From Ephydatia muelleri (taxonomy: Eukaryota > Porifera > Demospongiae > Spongillida > Spongillidae), in the NCBI GenBank assembly GCA_013339895.1, contig JABACO010000007.1:581738-645737 (forward strand): a stretch of DNA of 64,000 nt. Direction: 5' to 3'. Positions within the stretch are counted from its first letter, which is position 1; each line of letters begins with the position of its first letter. Below the pieces are notes generated by a model, which saw only the letters and a program-made list of their open reading frames with translations, ran no database searches and was not told the DNA's origin. Both the position numbers and the translations under genes were made by a program. Positions 1 through 11,495 of this stretch are shown in pieces.

Positions 1-190
1 GCTCGAGGGGAAGCATGTTAGGTGTTTGTTGGATTCTGGGGCAGCGGTGTCTGTTGTCCGGTACTCAGCATTGTTGGATTCGGTGAAGGGTAATATTCGT
101 GGTTCTAATGCTTTGGTAGTAGGCGCGAACGGCACGCCATTGGATGTTATGACACCTGTGCACTGTTCAGCATCCTCAGTATTGGAGTTT
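1..190 (+). pseudogene. Retropepsin-like aspartic protease fragment, cut by the window edge
   Basis: The frame is open from the first bases and reads a Cys-Leu-Leu-Asp-Ser-Gly-Ala-Ala-Val-Ser block at about bases 38-67, the catalytic D-S-G signature of retroviral-type aspartic proteases. It is followed about 35 residues later by an Ala-Asn-Gly-Thr stretch that would fit the flap region. Such proteases lie between gag and reverse transcriptase in Ty3/gypsy and BEL elements, or occur as domesticated host proteases. Similarity seems to stop near base 190 and the frame ends at 310. No reverse transcriptase follows, so this is probably a stranded retroelement piece. Everything 5' of it is outside the window. 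Confidence 0.55.
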
Positions 191-1869
191 CGATACTTGG
201 AAAGTATATGTACGTTACAAATGCACATCACATCGTATATCATCGCATATTTAACATTTACGGAACATATAGAGTATGTTTTTGGCATGTGTGTAAACTG
301 TTTGGCCTAGTGGTACTTGAAAGAAACTATAATTTTTTGCATGCTCGGTATGGACACCACAAGGTTTCCTGTGCTCACACAACCCTGAAGTCGCTCTTGA
401 CCCTCTTGGCCACAATGCAGTGTCCTGTAAGCATGGGTAGAGAAGCAATGACTAGCCACAACCAATTGATGGATGAAGCTTATCACCATGCCCATGCGCC
501 AGTCAGGATTGAGATGGGTAGTGGGCTCACTCCTGACCACAGCCACTTTTGTGCTCGTAGTAGGGTGGGAAAGAGTAAAGCCAGCTGCATTTGACATCCC
601 TGTTGCCTCTCCACTCTGCCGAGCCATTCTAGGAGAGGGAGGCTGGTCAGGTGGCTAGGGCAGCTGCTCTGGCAGGCAACAGATCATACAAGTAAATGGC
701 AAATGAGGAGTTGATTTGGTTATGTGTTTCTAAGAAATTGTTGTATTGAAGAAAGGGATGGAGATTGTGTGTATAGAGTTGCCGAAGCTAGACCCAGTCA
801 TAGAGATCTCAACTACCATTTCAGAAAAGTCCAACGTTTCATGGGAAGATCAAGCACCTTACCGGAAATGATAGCCAACTGGGGTCAAAATGCTAAGGAC
901 ACATTTTCCCATCTTGCATCTTGCCTGGCTAATGGTTCACTCAACCCAAGCCTAAAGTTATAGCAGACCTCTATGGACGTTGAAACCTCGAGGCCATCAA
1001 CATTTAATAACTCACTATCACATAATTTTAATACCATGTCAAATAATGAATACAAGTTAAATGAATAGTGATGTTAAATTTACTATTGAACCTGGTCACT
1101 TGATGTCAAATGCTGTTCCACTGCTTATTCATATCTTGTGCAGCTTATACATAATTATCCAATTAATTGGCTCTAACCTTAATCTTGAATAACTTAGATA
1201 CTAGAAGGCTTTGAATATGTTGGATTTATGAGAGTTAAGATATAATACATAACTGCTCATAACAATCTCAAAAGAAATTCAATTAATAGTTTGCCTAACT
1301 ACTGCGATGCATATACAATAAATTAAGCAGTTAATACATTTCAAACATGTCTTTTATAATTTAAAAACCATTGCCTTCATTTGCAAATAACTGGTATTCT
1401 AATGCTTTATAACTGCCAATCAGTCAAAGTGTTTATGAAAATCAAACTAGTACTTTTGAGTGAAGCATTTTGAAATCAATTTGACCTAATCATGGCAAAG
1501 TTGTGTTACTCCAGGCCATGGAATTACTTGCAATGATGCAGACTCTTCATAAGTTTTTTGTAGTATATTGCAAAATACATGGATATGCTCATACAAAAAA
1601 TCAGCAGAAGTGTCCTTTTTATTGTAGTTGACATGTCACATTTTGTTTAGGTACTGTATGATTTGGTATGCCCTGGTAGATTTAATTATTATCAAGTTGT
1701 GTGTTTTGCAATGGTTATAATTATTAGACTCATTTATAAATACTTTTTCTAGACAAAATAGAACGGTACTATGAGCTACACAATTAAATGCAATACAAAA
1801 AAAAAAATACTAAAAAAGAAAATAGAATGGTACCGTTATATGCTCCACACAATGTAATGCAAGACTTAC
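191..1869. other. AT-rich stretch without a recognisable gene
   Basis: Short open frames of 60-130 codons occur on both strands, but none shows a domain, codon bias or good splice sites that I can support. The stretch is AT-rich, ends in a poly-A/T tract near 1795-1810, and leads into the death-domain exon on the minus strand. It may be the 3' flank or an intron of that gene. Confidence 0.4.
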
Positions 1870-2166
1870 CACCATCAGCACTATGCAGTGTTGCCAATTT
1901 TCTCACTGCATTGGCTGCAGCAGTATTTCGCATGGATTCAAACAACTCCACTAGTACCCTGTAAGTAGCCTTAGCTTGCGCTTTTTCTAGCCACATGTGA
2001 AGTATTGAAATCTTCTTCTCTTGTTCATTGAGTGCACCCAATAGTTCTTGATCAATCTTCCAAAAGGATTCAGTACCCAGAAGATGTATGCCAACACTTT
2101 TCCAATCAAATGGGACATGTGACATTTCAAAGATGGTTTCATTCTTGCACAGTGCATTCAGAGGGT
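1870..2166 (-). CDS. Death-domain exon (partial gene)
   Basis: A 297-base exon is bounded by a good acceptor (tttctccaccag, exon begins at 2166) and a consensus donor (gtaagt, exon ends at 1870). Translation gives a six-helix death-domain pattern: DWKSVG and a Leu-Gly turn, then an acidic helix, then a Met-Trp-Leu block, then ATYRVLVELFESM, then a last helix rich in Ala ending in Lys-Leu. Death domains mediate homotypic assembly of adaptors in apoptosis and Toll/NF-kB signalling. The exon starts needing one base and ends in phase 1, so further exons exist on both sides, but I could not place them. Partner domains are therefore unknown. It resembles the second death domain at 41420-41667. It could also be a relic of a larger receptor. 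Confidence 0.6.
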
Positions 2167-3116
2167 CTGGTGGAGAAATTTCATGCAAATGGTGCACCAA
2201 CAGCAATAAAATGGCAACTAACCTTTAATCTGCTGTACTTTGAACCCAGCAAGGGGTGCAGCTGGCGTATGACATGCCTTTGCAGCACTCATGGTTAATC
2301 TGTAAAATTAAAGTGTTCAAGAGAAAGGTGAGTTATAAGAAGACTTTAGTCCATAGCAGCCTATTTACCACACAAGTGATGTAAGAAATCTTAATATGAG
2401 ATTTGTTTTGCTTTTATGGTTTGCTCAAGAAGTGTAATAAGCTTATAGGGTCTGGAGTAGACTGCACGTTTTCTTTATAACTTGCAATGCAGTCGCACCT
2501 TTGTCAAACAAAGCTAGAGATTCAGAGGAAATGATGTCTGTACTTATTTCAAATATGCCTTCTGATCACCTCCCATCTTGCATGCCCGATCAAAAGCTAT
2601 GAATACACTTATTTACAGTGGAGGCAAAGTCCTCATCATCATGTGCACAAAAAGGTAGAGGACTCCATTGGACGTTATACATTTTAGTCGAGGAACAACT
2701 GGACAACGTTCTCTCTATCCAGAAGTAGTGCGGTCGGAATAAGAAAGTACGAGGCCCGGGGTCCAAATTATGATCTGCGGAGGCCCCTTCTCCCCCTCCC
2801 CCCTTCCTTTGGAATTCACATTCGCGTGCACCCGCTCAAATGTTTTGCGCACGCAATGAAGACTCTCTGAAGTGTCACGTTAAGGCTACACGCGGGCTGT
2901 TCCTTCTTTTAAAAGTAAAAAAAATATTTAGCAATACATTCGCATGCATTGATCTTTTCTATGGCATTTCTGTCACACCATTGATTGATTGCGCAAAGTT
3001 ATGAATGAATTCAACGTTAATTTCTATTCCATAGCCATTTATATACGACAAAGCAGAAATATTTCGAGTCTCAAGATCGACAAGCCGTTTGGCGATTTAC
3101 ACCCCCAAACTGAATT
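2167..3116. other. Intergenic or intronic, nothing recognised
   Basis: No open frame with a domain is visible. A short C-rich patch lies near 2785-2810. Upstream exons of the death-domain gene could lie here but no convincing acceptor/donor pair frames one. Confidence 0.35.
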
Positions 3117-4760
3117 GTGCGTATAATGTGGTACAGTGATTTCAGCAAGTTTAGAACGTATTGCAATCTATATACTATGGCATTTATAGAAAGGTGTATA
3201 AAATATACTTTCTATCATCTATGCCCTAATTTAGAGCCATCACTTGCGTTTTGCCGCACTCCCCAATCCGACATCCAAATCTTTATATCTTTCGCAGCGA
3301 AGCCAATGTATACTTATCGCATACCAGTTGCGCGGCGACAATATTGCATATCTGAAAGAGTTAATCGTACTGCAAACAGCAAAGCAAGCTCTGTATGAAC
3401 AAGTAGTTAGTAGGGCAACTTCACGCAGCTAGCAACCGACATGCTGTTTGTCAACTGCATGTAATATGCCACGTCATCAATGCCACGACATACCGCACGT
3501 ACGGTGTGGACTTGCGTCTGAAGTGATGAGCAGTTCACCAAAGCTAAGCTGAATCGCAAACGACAGTGTAATGATTTGAAGTGATGTCGTTTTATACTAA
3601 CTCATTACCGGTTCATTGAATTAACTTTCATGCACGTAAATCTGATATGTCATGCACGCCGGTGTGCACGTGTTCTTAAACAGGGTTGTATAGTGGTTCA
3701 TTATAGTTTGTTTTACCAGCACTATACTATATTTATATGGTCTTGGCCATATAATCAGAACATCACATGCATAAGTTATTTCGGCTATTGTGGCCAACTT
3801 TGCATGTGAAAATTTGACGGTTACACCATAGATAGTAACTATTGATCTATGGCTACATGCGCTTGGCCGTTGGCCTGTAACCTGCAGGACGCCGTGATAA
3901 TAACTGATCAGTTGTGAGGTTTAGGGGGCCACACTGATGCATTCAGCTTGTATGGGGAGTAAATTGCCACTCAAAGATACCACTTTCATCCACACCTAGC
4001 TAACGCATGCTAATCAGTGACGTTTGTGCATAGTGGACCCATGCAGACCAAGTAAGCATACCTGACGTCGAGACGCCAGCTGACCACTGTATATGTGTAT
4101 AATGTAGTATGAAAACTGCAATACCCCATGCAAGTGGACCAAAGGTCACTAACTGTCAATTGTACAAGTATAGGACACTGCATGGACATCAAACCAATAT
4201 TGAATGGATGGGCATTGTATTGTACTTTAACTGTAAAACTGTGGTTGGCTCAAATAAAGCTCAATAGAGAAATGGCGATTAGACTGAGCTAGAATTTCGG
4301 GCGAAGTCACCTGATATATGATGAGTTACATGTTACGATATATTATATTCACTGAGGGGAAGATTTGATGACCATTCTTTTCAGCAGAGATACGTTACAT
4401 TCCAATTGCAGTGGCCCTGTGGGAACATCTGCCGCAGTGAAAGGGTCAATGATGTCATGTAGCTAAAAACCATTTGTGGCCATATACCGAAAACTAATTG
4501 AGACCACACTTCGCTCAAAGCAGGTAGGGGGCATGTGTTTCACGTGATCAAGGTTGCTGGTCTGCACATCAAAACTCTCAAACAATAGCAGGTGGTTTCA
4601 TCATGGGAGCTGAGTAAAACATATACAGTCAAGAGACCATTGCCTTGGTGGTACCCTATGTCCAGAGGCGTATGAGTCTCTTGTAACACTACGTACTTAT
4701 TAAGCTTGGTATGAAGTGCATGTAATTCTAGAACAGTGAACAGTCATTGGACTGATCATA
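3117..4760 (+). repeat. Dispersed repeat R1, copy a
   Basis: The sequence is collinear and similar over most of its length with 20700-22100 and, reversed, with 30060-31330. Shared landmarks are the block ending in a CTGAAAGAGTTAATCGTA motif near 3350 (20868 in the other copy), the CAGCACTATACTAT block near 3717, and a stretch on the minus strand around 4010-4192 that reads similarly in each copy. Divergence is higher than between the two arms at 20.4 and 28.5 kb. No transposase frame is visible, so it is a non-autonomous or decayed element. Confidence 0.6.
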
Positions 4761-4919
4761 CTCACCAGAGCACACTCAGGTACTGGATATTTATGGCAAA
4801 TCCCACCCCCACCAACGAGCATTTATGTACCACTTTTTAACAGGTACAGAATCTATAAATTCATTAATTTGTAAGCGCCATGCAATGTGTGTGTTAATAA
4901 ATTTAATACTGGCATGGTT

Positions 4920-6870
4920 CATAGTATAGTTCGTTTTACCAGCACTATACTATAGGTTCATCTTATGGATACCAAGTTTTGGCCTCATAATCCGAACATA
5001 ACATGCATAAGTTCTTTCTGCTATTTATACTGGATTAGATGCCGCGGCCAACCTTGACTGTCCATTTGTCAGGCATTTGTTGTCAAACGGCTACATGTGC
5101 TTAGCCGTCCCGTAACCTTGATTATAACTGACTGGCAAATCAGTTATGACGTTTAGGGGGCGTGACCGTCAGGATTTGACAGACGACCCGAAAGAAAATA
5201 AAACCACGTGGAAGCTGTTTCAATAAACTTACGCACCTGCTGTCAGAAGTTCATGTAGTGATGAATATCGGAATCCACCACATTGAGTGGCAATTTACCC
5301 CGCCATACGAGCTGTATACAGCCTTGTAACACGGCTGACGTCGAGAGGTGCCCACTCCAGATATAGCTTGACCAACATGTATATGCATAATGAAAACTAC
5401 AATGCCTCCAAGTGGACCAAGGTTCATTAACACTCGACTTCAACTGTCAAATTGTGATTGGCGCAAATGACGCACATAATCGAGCGGACTGAGTTAGAAA
5501 TTTGGGCGAAGTAACCTGAAATATGATTGAGTTACATGTCGTGGAAGATGTAATGACATTCCCATCAGCTGAGGCACCGTTTGCAATGGTCCTGTGATAA
5601 CATCTGCAAGGGTCAGACAACGATGGTGTGCAGCTAAAAACCATTTGTGGCCATACTGAAAACCATGGAGACCACACTTTATTCAAAGCAGAGTGAGGGC
5701 TGATGCATGTGTTCCACGTGATCAAGGCAGCTGGTCTGCGCATCAAAACACTCCATAGTCTGGTAAACAATAGGTGGTTTTCATCATGGAGAGATTGGGT
5801 GCATAAACAAGTTACCCTTGGCTTTAGTGTACCCTATGTCCAGAGGCGTATGATTAGTTTCACTGACGTATCCAGTAAGCTTGATAATGAATGCTCCCAC
5901 AATTCTGGAACAGCTAGTCATTGCAAATGATCTCACCCCCACCCCCACACACATATGCGGAATCTATGACATGTACCACTATTTTAACAGGTACACAAAG
6001 AGCGTTCAATTCTTTCTGAATTGAAGGTTTTTATACAGCCCCTCCCCCACAATAGTAGCGTCCACTGAGGGAAAGCCCCTCGCCCACGATAGTAGCGTCC
6101 ACTGAGGGACAGCCTCTCTCCCACAATAGTAGCGTCCACTAAGGGAAAGCCCCTCCCCCCACAATAGTAGCGTCCACTAAGGGGAAGCCCCTCCCCCACA
6201 ATAGTAGCGTCCACTGAGGGACAGCCTCTCTCCCACAATAGTAGCGTCCACTGAGGGAAAGCCCCTCCCCCCACAATAGTAGCGTCCACTAAGGGGAAGC
6301 CCCTCCCTCAGTGGACGCTACTATTGTGGGGAGGGGCTGTCCCTCAGTGGACGCTACTATTGTGGGGAGGGGCTGTCCCTCAGTGGACGCTACTATTGTG
6401 GGGAGGGGCTGTCCCTCAGTGGACGCTACTATTGTGGGACAGCCCCTCCCCACAATAGTAGCGTCCACTGAGGGAACAAGTAAATCGCAAAGTAATTTGG
6501 GCGTAGGATTGGTTGGTGAAAATGGAAAGAAATAATTTAGGTATAGTTGTAATAGAGCAAATTCTACATAGAATCTACTACCATGGGTTCTAATTATACA
6601 ATGGGCTTCCCTATACGGGTGATGCAGGGCCCCGGCGCGGGACAATATTAGAAGTGGGGGGCTGACATCTTTCGAGCAAACATGTATTTACATGCATACG
6701 TTAGACACCAAAATGTCGTTTTCGGCTATCGTTCTTTGACGAGAGTGTCGAAACTGATTATATTGACGGCAAAAAGGGGCGGGGAAGGGGACTCCCTCCT
6801 CCCCGACCAACCCCCCCCCCCCCCCCCCCCCCGCGGTCCCTGCTATGGGTGGACGTTGTGTTTGCTAGTA
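4920..6870 (+). repeat. Dispersed repeat R1, copy b, with minisatellite and C-tract
   Basis: This copy runs in the same direction as 7834-9410 and is nearly identical to it over long stretches (for example 5215-5930 against 8105-8850). It starts near the CAGCACTATACTATAGG block, contains the orientation-switching minisatellite at 6040-6475, and ends after a run of more than 20 C followed by GCGGTCCCTG. The three-part order (body, minisatellite unit, poly-C end) is the same in copy c, so all three parts belong to one element. Small open frames inside are shared between copies because the DNA is shared, not because they are genes. Confidence 0.7.
6040..6475. repeat. Minisatellite of ~37-bp units in both orientations
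   Basis: The unit contains ACAATAGTAGCGTCCACT followed by a purine link and a CCCCTCCCCC block. I count seven units in forward orientation, then four in reverse from about 6306, then one forward again. Two units without the inversion occur at 8940-9015 in repeat copy c, so the array expanded within this copy. Each forward/reverse junction can form a long hairpin. The short Gly/Pro-rich open frames across it are artefacts. Confidence 0.88.
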
Positions 6871-7833
6871 GAGATGAAACTAACAAAAGACAAATGCAGC
6901 ATTTATGATTTGACCGGCATTATTTTCGTCATGCAAACTAAAAATGCAAGACAGATTAATACATTTGGATGTAACACAACGTTTCTCGGGCATCTTCTAT
7001 CTCCAATCAGTCCTGTCAGAGTCCTTTGCCTTTTCGTGGTCTCCCATTGCTTTGTTCCCCCTACTTTAGCCATCCTCTGGCATCCTATATGGGTTTTGTT
7101 TGTTCTTAGTGTTCACGAGAAATGAGGGTCAATTTCGTGTTAAACATTTTCGGTATATCACACAAATGATAATCCACAGTTCTAGAGTTGTGCACACTTC
7201 ATAATAACACAAACCGACATTGTCAAGCTAGAAAGGTTTAATTTAATATAGACTCTATTTAGACTACTCATATTCCAGCGCCTGGATACAAGGTTTCTCC
7301 AAAGGCAAACCTAAGTTGTTTACTCATTGCTACACCCAATCTCTTACTCATCTCCCGTGATGAAAACCACCTCTTGTTAGTGAGAACCATTATCGCCGAA
7401 ACACATCCAACCCCTGCATTTGTTTAGAACAAAAGGTGGTTTCCGTCGGTTTTGAGTACTCAGTCATGCGATGTGTCTAAAAATTGAGTTGCCTCCCCCT
7501 AGCATCTGCCTATCATCTGACCTATGAGGTAGATGTTCCAACCTGACCATTGTGAAGAGCATACCACTAATGTAAACGGTTAATGACCCGCTGAATTGAA
7601 TACACTTGCAAAAGTGCTATTCCTAAACACAGGTATTATCATTCGTCTCCTCAAGTATCACCTTCCCTTCCTTCTCAAGATTTGTACTAACATGATTTGC
7701 AATTCTTGTATCAAAATGAGTAGTGCAAGATACTATTCATAAACACTGATTTGATTTACTTCATGAAGGTTATGATTTTCAGGCACATAACATGCACACT
7801 GATGTACATATGAACAGTTTCCAAAGTCATGAT
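6871..7833. other. Spacer between repeat copies b and c
   Basis: No gene is recognised. Bases 7795-7830 resemble 9428-9470 (TGCACACTGATGTACATAT block), which suggests copy c inserted into, or duplicated together with, this flank. An open frame covering 6682-7125 runs through the poly-C tract and is not supported. Confidence 0.4.
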
Positions 7834-9333
7834 TCAGCACTATACTATAGGTTCATCGTATGGATACCAAGTTTAGGCCTCATAATCCGAACATAACATG
7901 CATAAGTTCTTTCTGCTATTTATACTGGATTGGATGCCGCGGCCAACCTTGACTGTCCGTTTGTCAGGCATTCGTTGTCAAACGGCTACATGTGCTTAGC
8001 AGTCCCGTGACCTTGATAATAACTGACTGGCAAATCAGTTGTGACGTTTAGGGGGCGTGACCGTCAGGATTTGACAGACCGTATAGAAAGAAAATAAAAC
8101 CACGTGGAGCTGTTTCAATAAACTTATGCACCTGCTGTCAGAAGTTCATGTAGTGATGAATATCGAATCCACCACAATGAGTGGCACCGCCATACGAGCT
8201 GTATACAGCCTTGTAACACGGCTGACGTCGAGAGGCGCCCACTTCAGGTATAGCTTGACCAACATGTATATACATAATGCAGTACAATGCGTCCAAGTGG
8301 ACCAAAGTTCATTAACACTCGACTTCAACTGTCAAATTGTGATTGGTGCAAATGACGCACATAATCGAGTGGACTGAGTTAGGATTTTGGGCGAAGTAAC
8401 CTGCAATATGATTGAGTTACATGTCATGGAAGATGTGATGACATTCCCATCAGCTGAGACAAGTTAAACTTGGTTTGCAACGGTCCTGTGATAATATCTG
8501 CAAGGGGCAGACAACGATGGTGTGCAGCTAAAAACCATTTGTGGCCATACTGAAAACCATGGAGACCACACTTTATTCAAAGCAGAGTGAGGGCTGATGC
8601 ATGTGTTCCACGTGATCAAGGCAGCTGGTCTGCGCATCAAAACACTCCATAGTCTGGTAAACAATAGGTGGTTTTCATCATGGAGAGATTGGGTGCATAA
8701 ACAAGTTACCCTTGGCTTTAGTGTACCCTATGTCCAGAGGCGTATGAGTAGTTTCACTCATGTATCTAGTAACACTTATCAAGCTTGATAATGAATGCTC
8801 CCACAATTCTGGAACATCTAGTCATTGCAAATGATCTCACCCCCACCCCACACACATATGCGGATTCTATGACATGTAGCACTATTTTAACAGGTGCCCA
8901 AAGAGCGTTCAATTCTTTCTGAATTGAAGGTTCTTATACAGCCCCTCCCCCACAATAGTAGCGTCCACTGAGGGACAGCCCCTCCCCACAATAGTAGCGT
9001 CCACTGAGGGAACAAGTAAATCGAAAATGGACAATTTTGACGTAGGATTCGTTGGTGAAAATGGAAAGAAACAATTTAGGTACAGTCGTAACAGAACAAA
9101 TCCTACATAGTCTAAGCTACTACCATGGGTTCTAATTACAATGGGATTCCCATATTAAGTCTATACGGGTGATGCAGGGCCCCGGCGTGGGACAATATTA
9201 GAAGTGGGGGGCTGACATCTTTCGAGCAAACATGTATTACACACCAAAATGTCGTTTTTGGCTATCGTTCTTCGATGAGAGTGTCGAAAGTGATTATATT
9301 GTCGGCCACGGGGTGAGCCCTCCTCCCCGACCT

Positions 9334-9369
<36 letters not shown>

Positions 9370-9410
9370 GCGGTCCCTGTTATGGGTAGACGTTTTGTTT
9401 GTAGAATATC
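7834..9410 (+). repeat. Dispersed repeat R1, copy c
   Basis: This is a direct repeat of 4920-6870. It carries only two minisatellite units (8940-9015) instead of twelve, and ends in a C-tract of about 25-30 bases at 9335-9362 followed by a GCGGTCCCTG-like end. High similarity to copy b indicates recent duplication. It encodes no recognisable protein. Confidence 0.7.
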
Positions 9411-9723
9411 CTAGTAGAAAGATGAAACTAACATGCACACTGATGTACATATAGACAGTTTCCAAAGTCGTGTTACTCCTTTGTACTACTCATTCAGGCA
9501 AGCATTCTAATCACATCCCATAGCATCATGATAATTCACTTAGTCTCCCTTGCCTGTGCAAGTACATGTACATGTACATGGATTTAAACGTCTCATTTAT
9601 TTGGAACAGTTCACAACAAATGTCATGACCAATACATGTATATTGTTAGAGAAGTTTAGAAAGGTTATGCCAAATGGGAAAGGGTGATGTCATGTTGCAT
9701 AGTGTTATTCTTTGCCACAGTAT

Positions 9724-9726
<3 letters not shown>

Positions 9727-9780
<54 letters not shown>
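9727..9780. repeat. (TG)n microsatellite
   Basis: About 27 uninterrupted TG dinucleotides are present, with a degenerate TG/TATG tail to about 9880. The His-Thr or Cys-Val open frames here are read from the microsatellite. Confidence 0.97.
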
Positions 9781-9781
<1 letters not shown>

Positions 9782-10059
9782 CGAATATGATGTACAGGTA
9801 ATTTGCATAATAATGCTTGTGAGAGTGTGTGTGTGCGTGTGCATGTGTATGTGTATGTGTGTGTGGTGTGAGCGTATTTGTGTGTACAAATGTACAGTAG
9901 GTCGGTGGTGTCGCAGGTAAAAATGTAAGTTTGAAAGAACCTGTACTCTTATTCAAAGGAGGACGGGGCAGGAAAACAAATGGAGTAGACACCCTCTCTA
10001 AGATTATGGCTGAATATCTCGTCCTGCCCCCCCCCCCCCCCCCCCAAGTCCCCATGCCT

Positions 10060-10290
10060 GATCCAATGAATACTATTTGTTGATGGACACAAGATGCAAC
10101 CACTCATTTACAGCATTAGCAACTATCATAAGGATCATAGACACAGGTTCTATTTATGGCACTGCATGTGGTATGCCACTAAATTGATCATGTGAACCAC
10201 AGGAGTGCACTGGAATAAAAACCTTGTGAAGTGTCTACTAATTGCTGTTATGCACACTTGTACTTAAACAATAAATCTTCCACTCATCCA
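10060..10290 (+). repeat. Piece of the 3.2-kb repeat arm
   Basis: Bases 10145-10280 are almost identical to 22425-22560 (GGCACTGCATGTGGTATGCC block, then a block ending in TGCACACTTGTACTTAAAC). Reversed, they also match 29620-29720. A poly-C run (10027-10045) precedes it. It is a solo fragment of the element that forms the large inverted repeat. Confidence 0.7.
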
Positions 10291-11365
10291 CCCACATTTA
10301 CCAACAAGTGTGCAATAAATGGGTAACGTTACAACAATTATATTCCAAACAATGTGCAAAATTCATGCTAGACGATGATCCTGCCATCATGCATGTAGTA
10401 GAGTTCCTTGGGTTAGCCACATGGAGGGAGGGTTGTTTGCAAGCTCCTTGACCCATGTATGGCTAAGACTTGCTCCAATCTGAATTAAGGAATAATATCC
10501 CATATGCATGGAGATCAGCAGAAGCTTCTAAATTTCGTAATTGTGAGATAAACTAATTCAAGACATCCCATATTGTTCTACTCAGAAACATGTACAGGTA
10601 CAAAGGTTCACTTGGGGGAGTGCAAAATAAACCATCCTACATATTCCTAAAATGTATCCCATAAATGTCATGTTGTCTTGTACATAACTATTCTTATTAA
10701 AAAGATATAAGGTCTCAACTGTGTCTGGGGGGAGTGAGGGGGGAGGGGGAAGGGGAAAGGGGTCCAAATAAAACACTGTTTTGTTGTTTTGTGGATTATT
10801 ATTTATTTTGCACTGCTTCAGTTACACTATTGTGTAGTGTAAAAGATAACGATAAGTTATGCAAAAATACTATCCTTACCACTCCCACCTTGCAAACTCT
10901 TGATGAACTTCACAAAGTTGGAGGATGGTGTATTTTACTATGTTTTCCAACCTCCCTCCCCTTCCCCTTCCTCTCCCCCTTCCCCCTCTCCCTCTCCCCC
11001 TCTTTTGCTGGAAGTAAGACTTATTCATAGCTCCACCCACATGTGTTTGTGTTTTAGGATACACACCTACACAAATTTAGCAACGTTAAAATGATTTGAG
11101 GTACAGTAACCCCACTGGCGTATCAGGTATTTGGGTAGGGTCGCACATTTTCTTCAATTTATAGGAAGCGTCTTTGACGAAGCGCTTCAGTGTGCATCCC
11201 TGTGTGTGCGTACTAATTCCTTGGTTTAATCATAATTACACAGTTCCAGCTCAAAAGCAGTATGGTATGAGTACACACACCATGTACTATGTATGATCAG
11301 CACCTGGCTTAAAACATAAACAGCATTTTAAAATTTACTTCTTTTAAACAAATGCTAACAAGTGT
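10291..11365. other. 3' flank of the GTPase-Gag-array gene, no gene seen
   Basis: There is a G-rich patch at 10725-10762 and a C/T-rich patch at 10945-11005 that are roughly complementary in composition. Between them, on the minus strand, a possible AATAAA lies near 10807. Nothing else could be identified. Confidence 0.4.
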
Positions 11366-11489
11366 GCAAATAAGAACACTCCTAGATTACTAGTATGCAA
11401 ATAAGAACACTCCTAGATTACTAGTATGCAAATAAGAACACTCCTAGATTACTAGTATGCAAATAAGAACTCTCCTAGATTACTAGTGC
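11366..11489. repeat. 31-bp tandem repeat, four units, just 3' of the stop codon
   Basis: Four head-to-tail 31-base units start at 11366, 11397, 11428 and 11459. Each contains GCAAATAAGAACACTCCTAG; the fourth has one substitution and a changed end. The array ends seven bases before the stop codon of the long minus-strand gene (11496-11498), so it lies in that gene's 3' untranslated region or immediate 3' flank. Confidence 0.95.
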
Positions 11490-11495
11490 AATTAT

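Noticed and set aside
6040..6475. CRISPR-like array of ~37-bp repeats
   Set aside because: Units are contiguous without unique spacers, occur in both orientations, and sit in eukaryotic repeat DNA.
9665..10103. His/Thr-rich and Cys/Val-rich open frames
   Set aside because: Translated from the (TG)n microsatellite and a poly-C run.
11366..11489. Repeat array that could be read as CRISPR or a transcription-factor array
   Set aside because: Four 31-base units directly adjoin each other with no spacers. It is a simple tandem repeat in a 3' flank.
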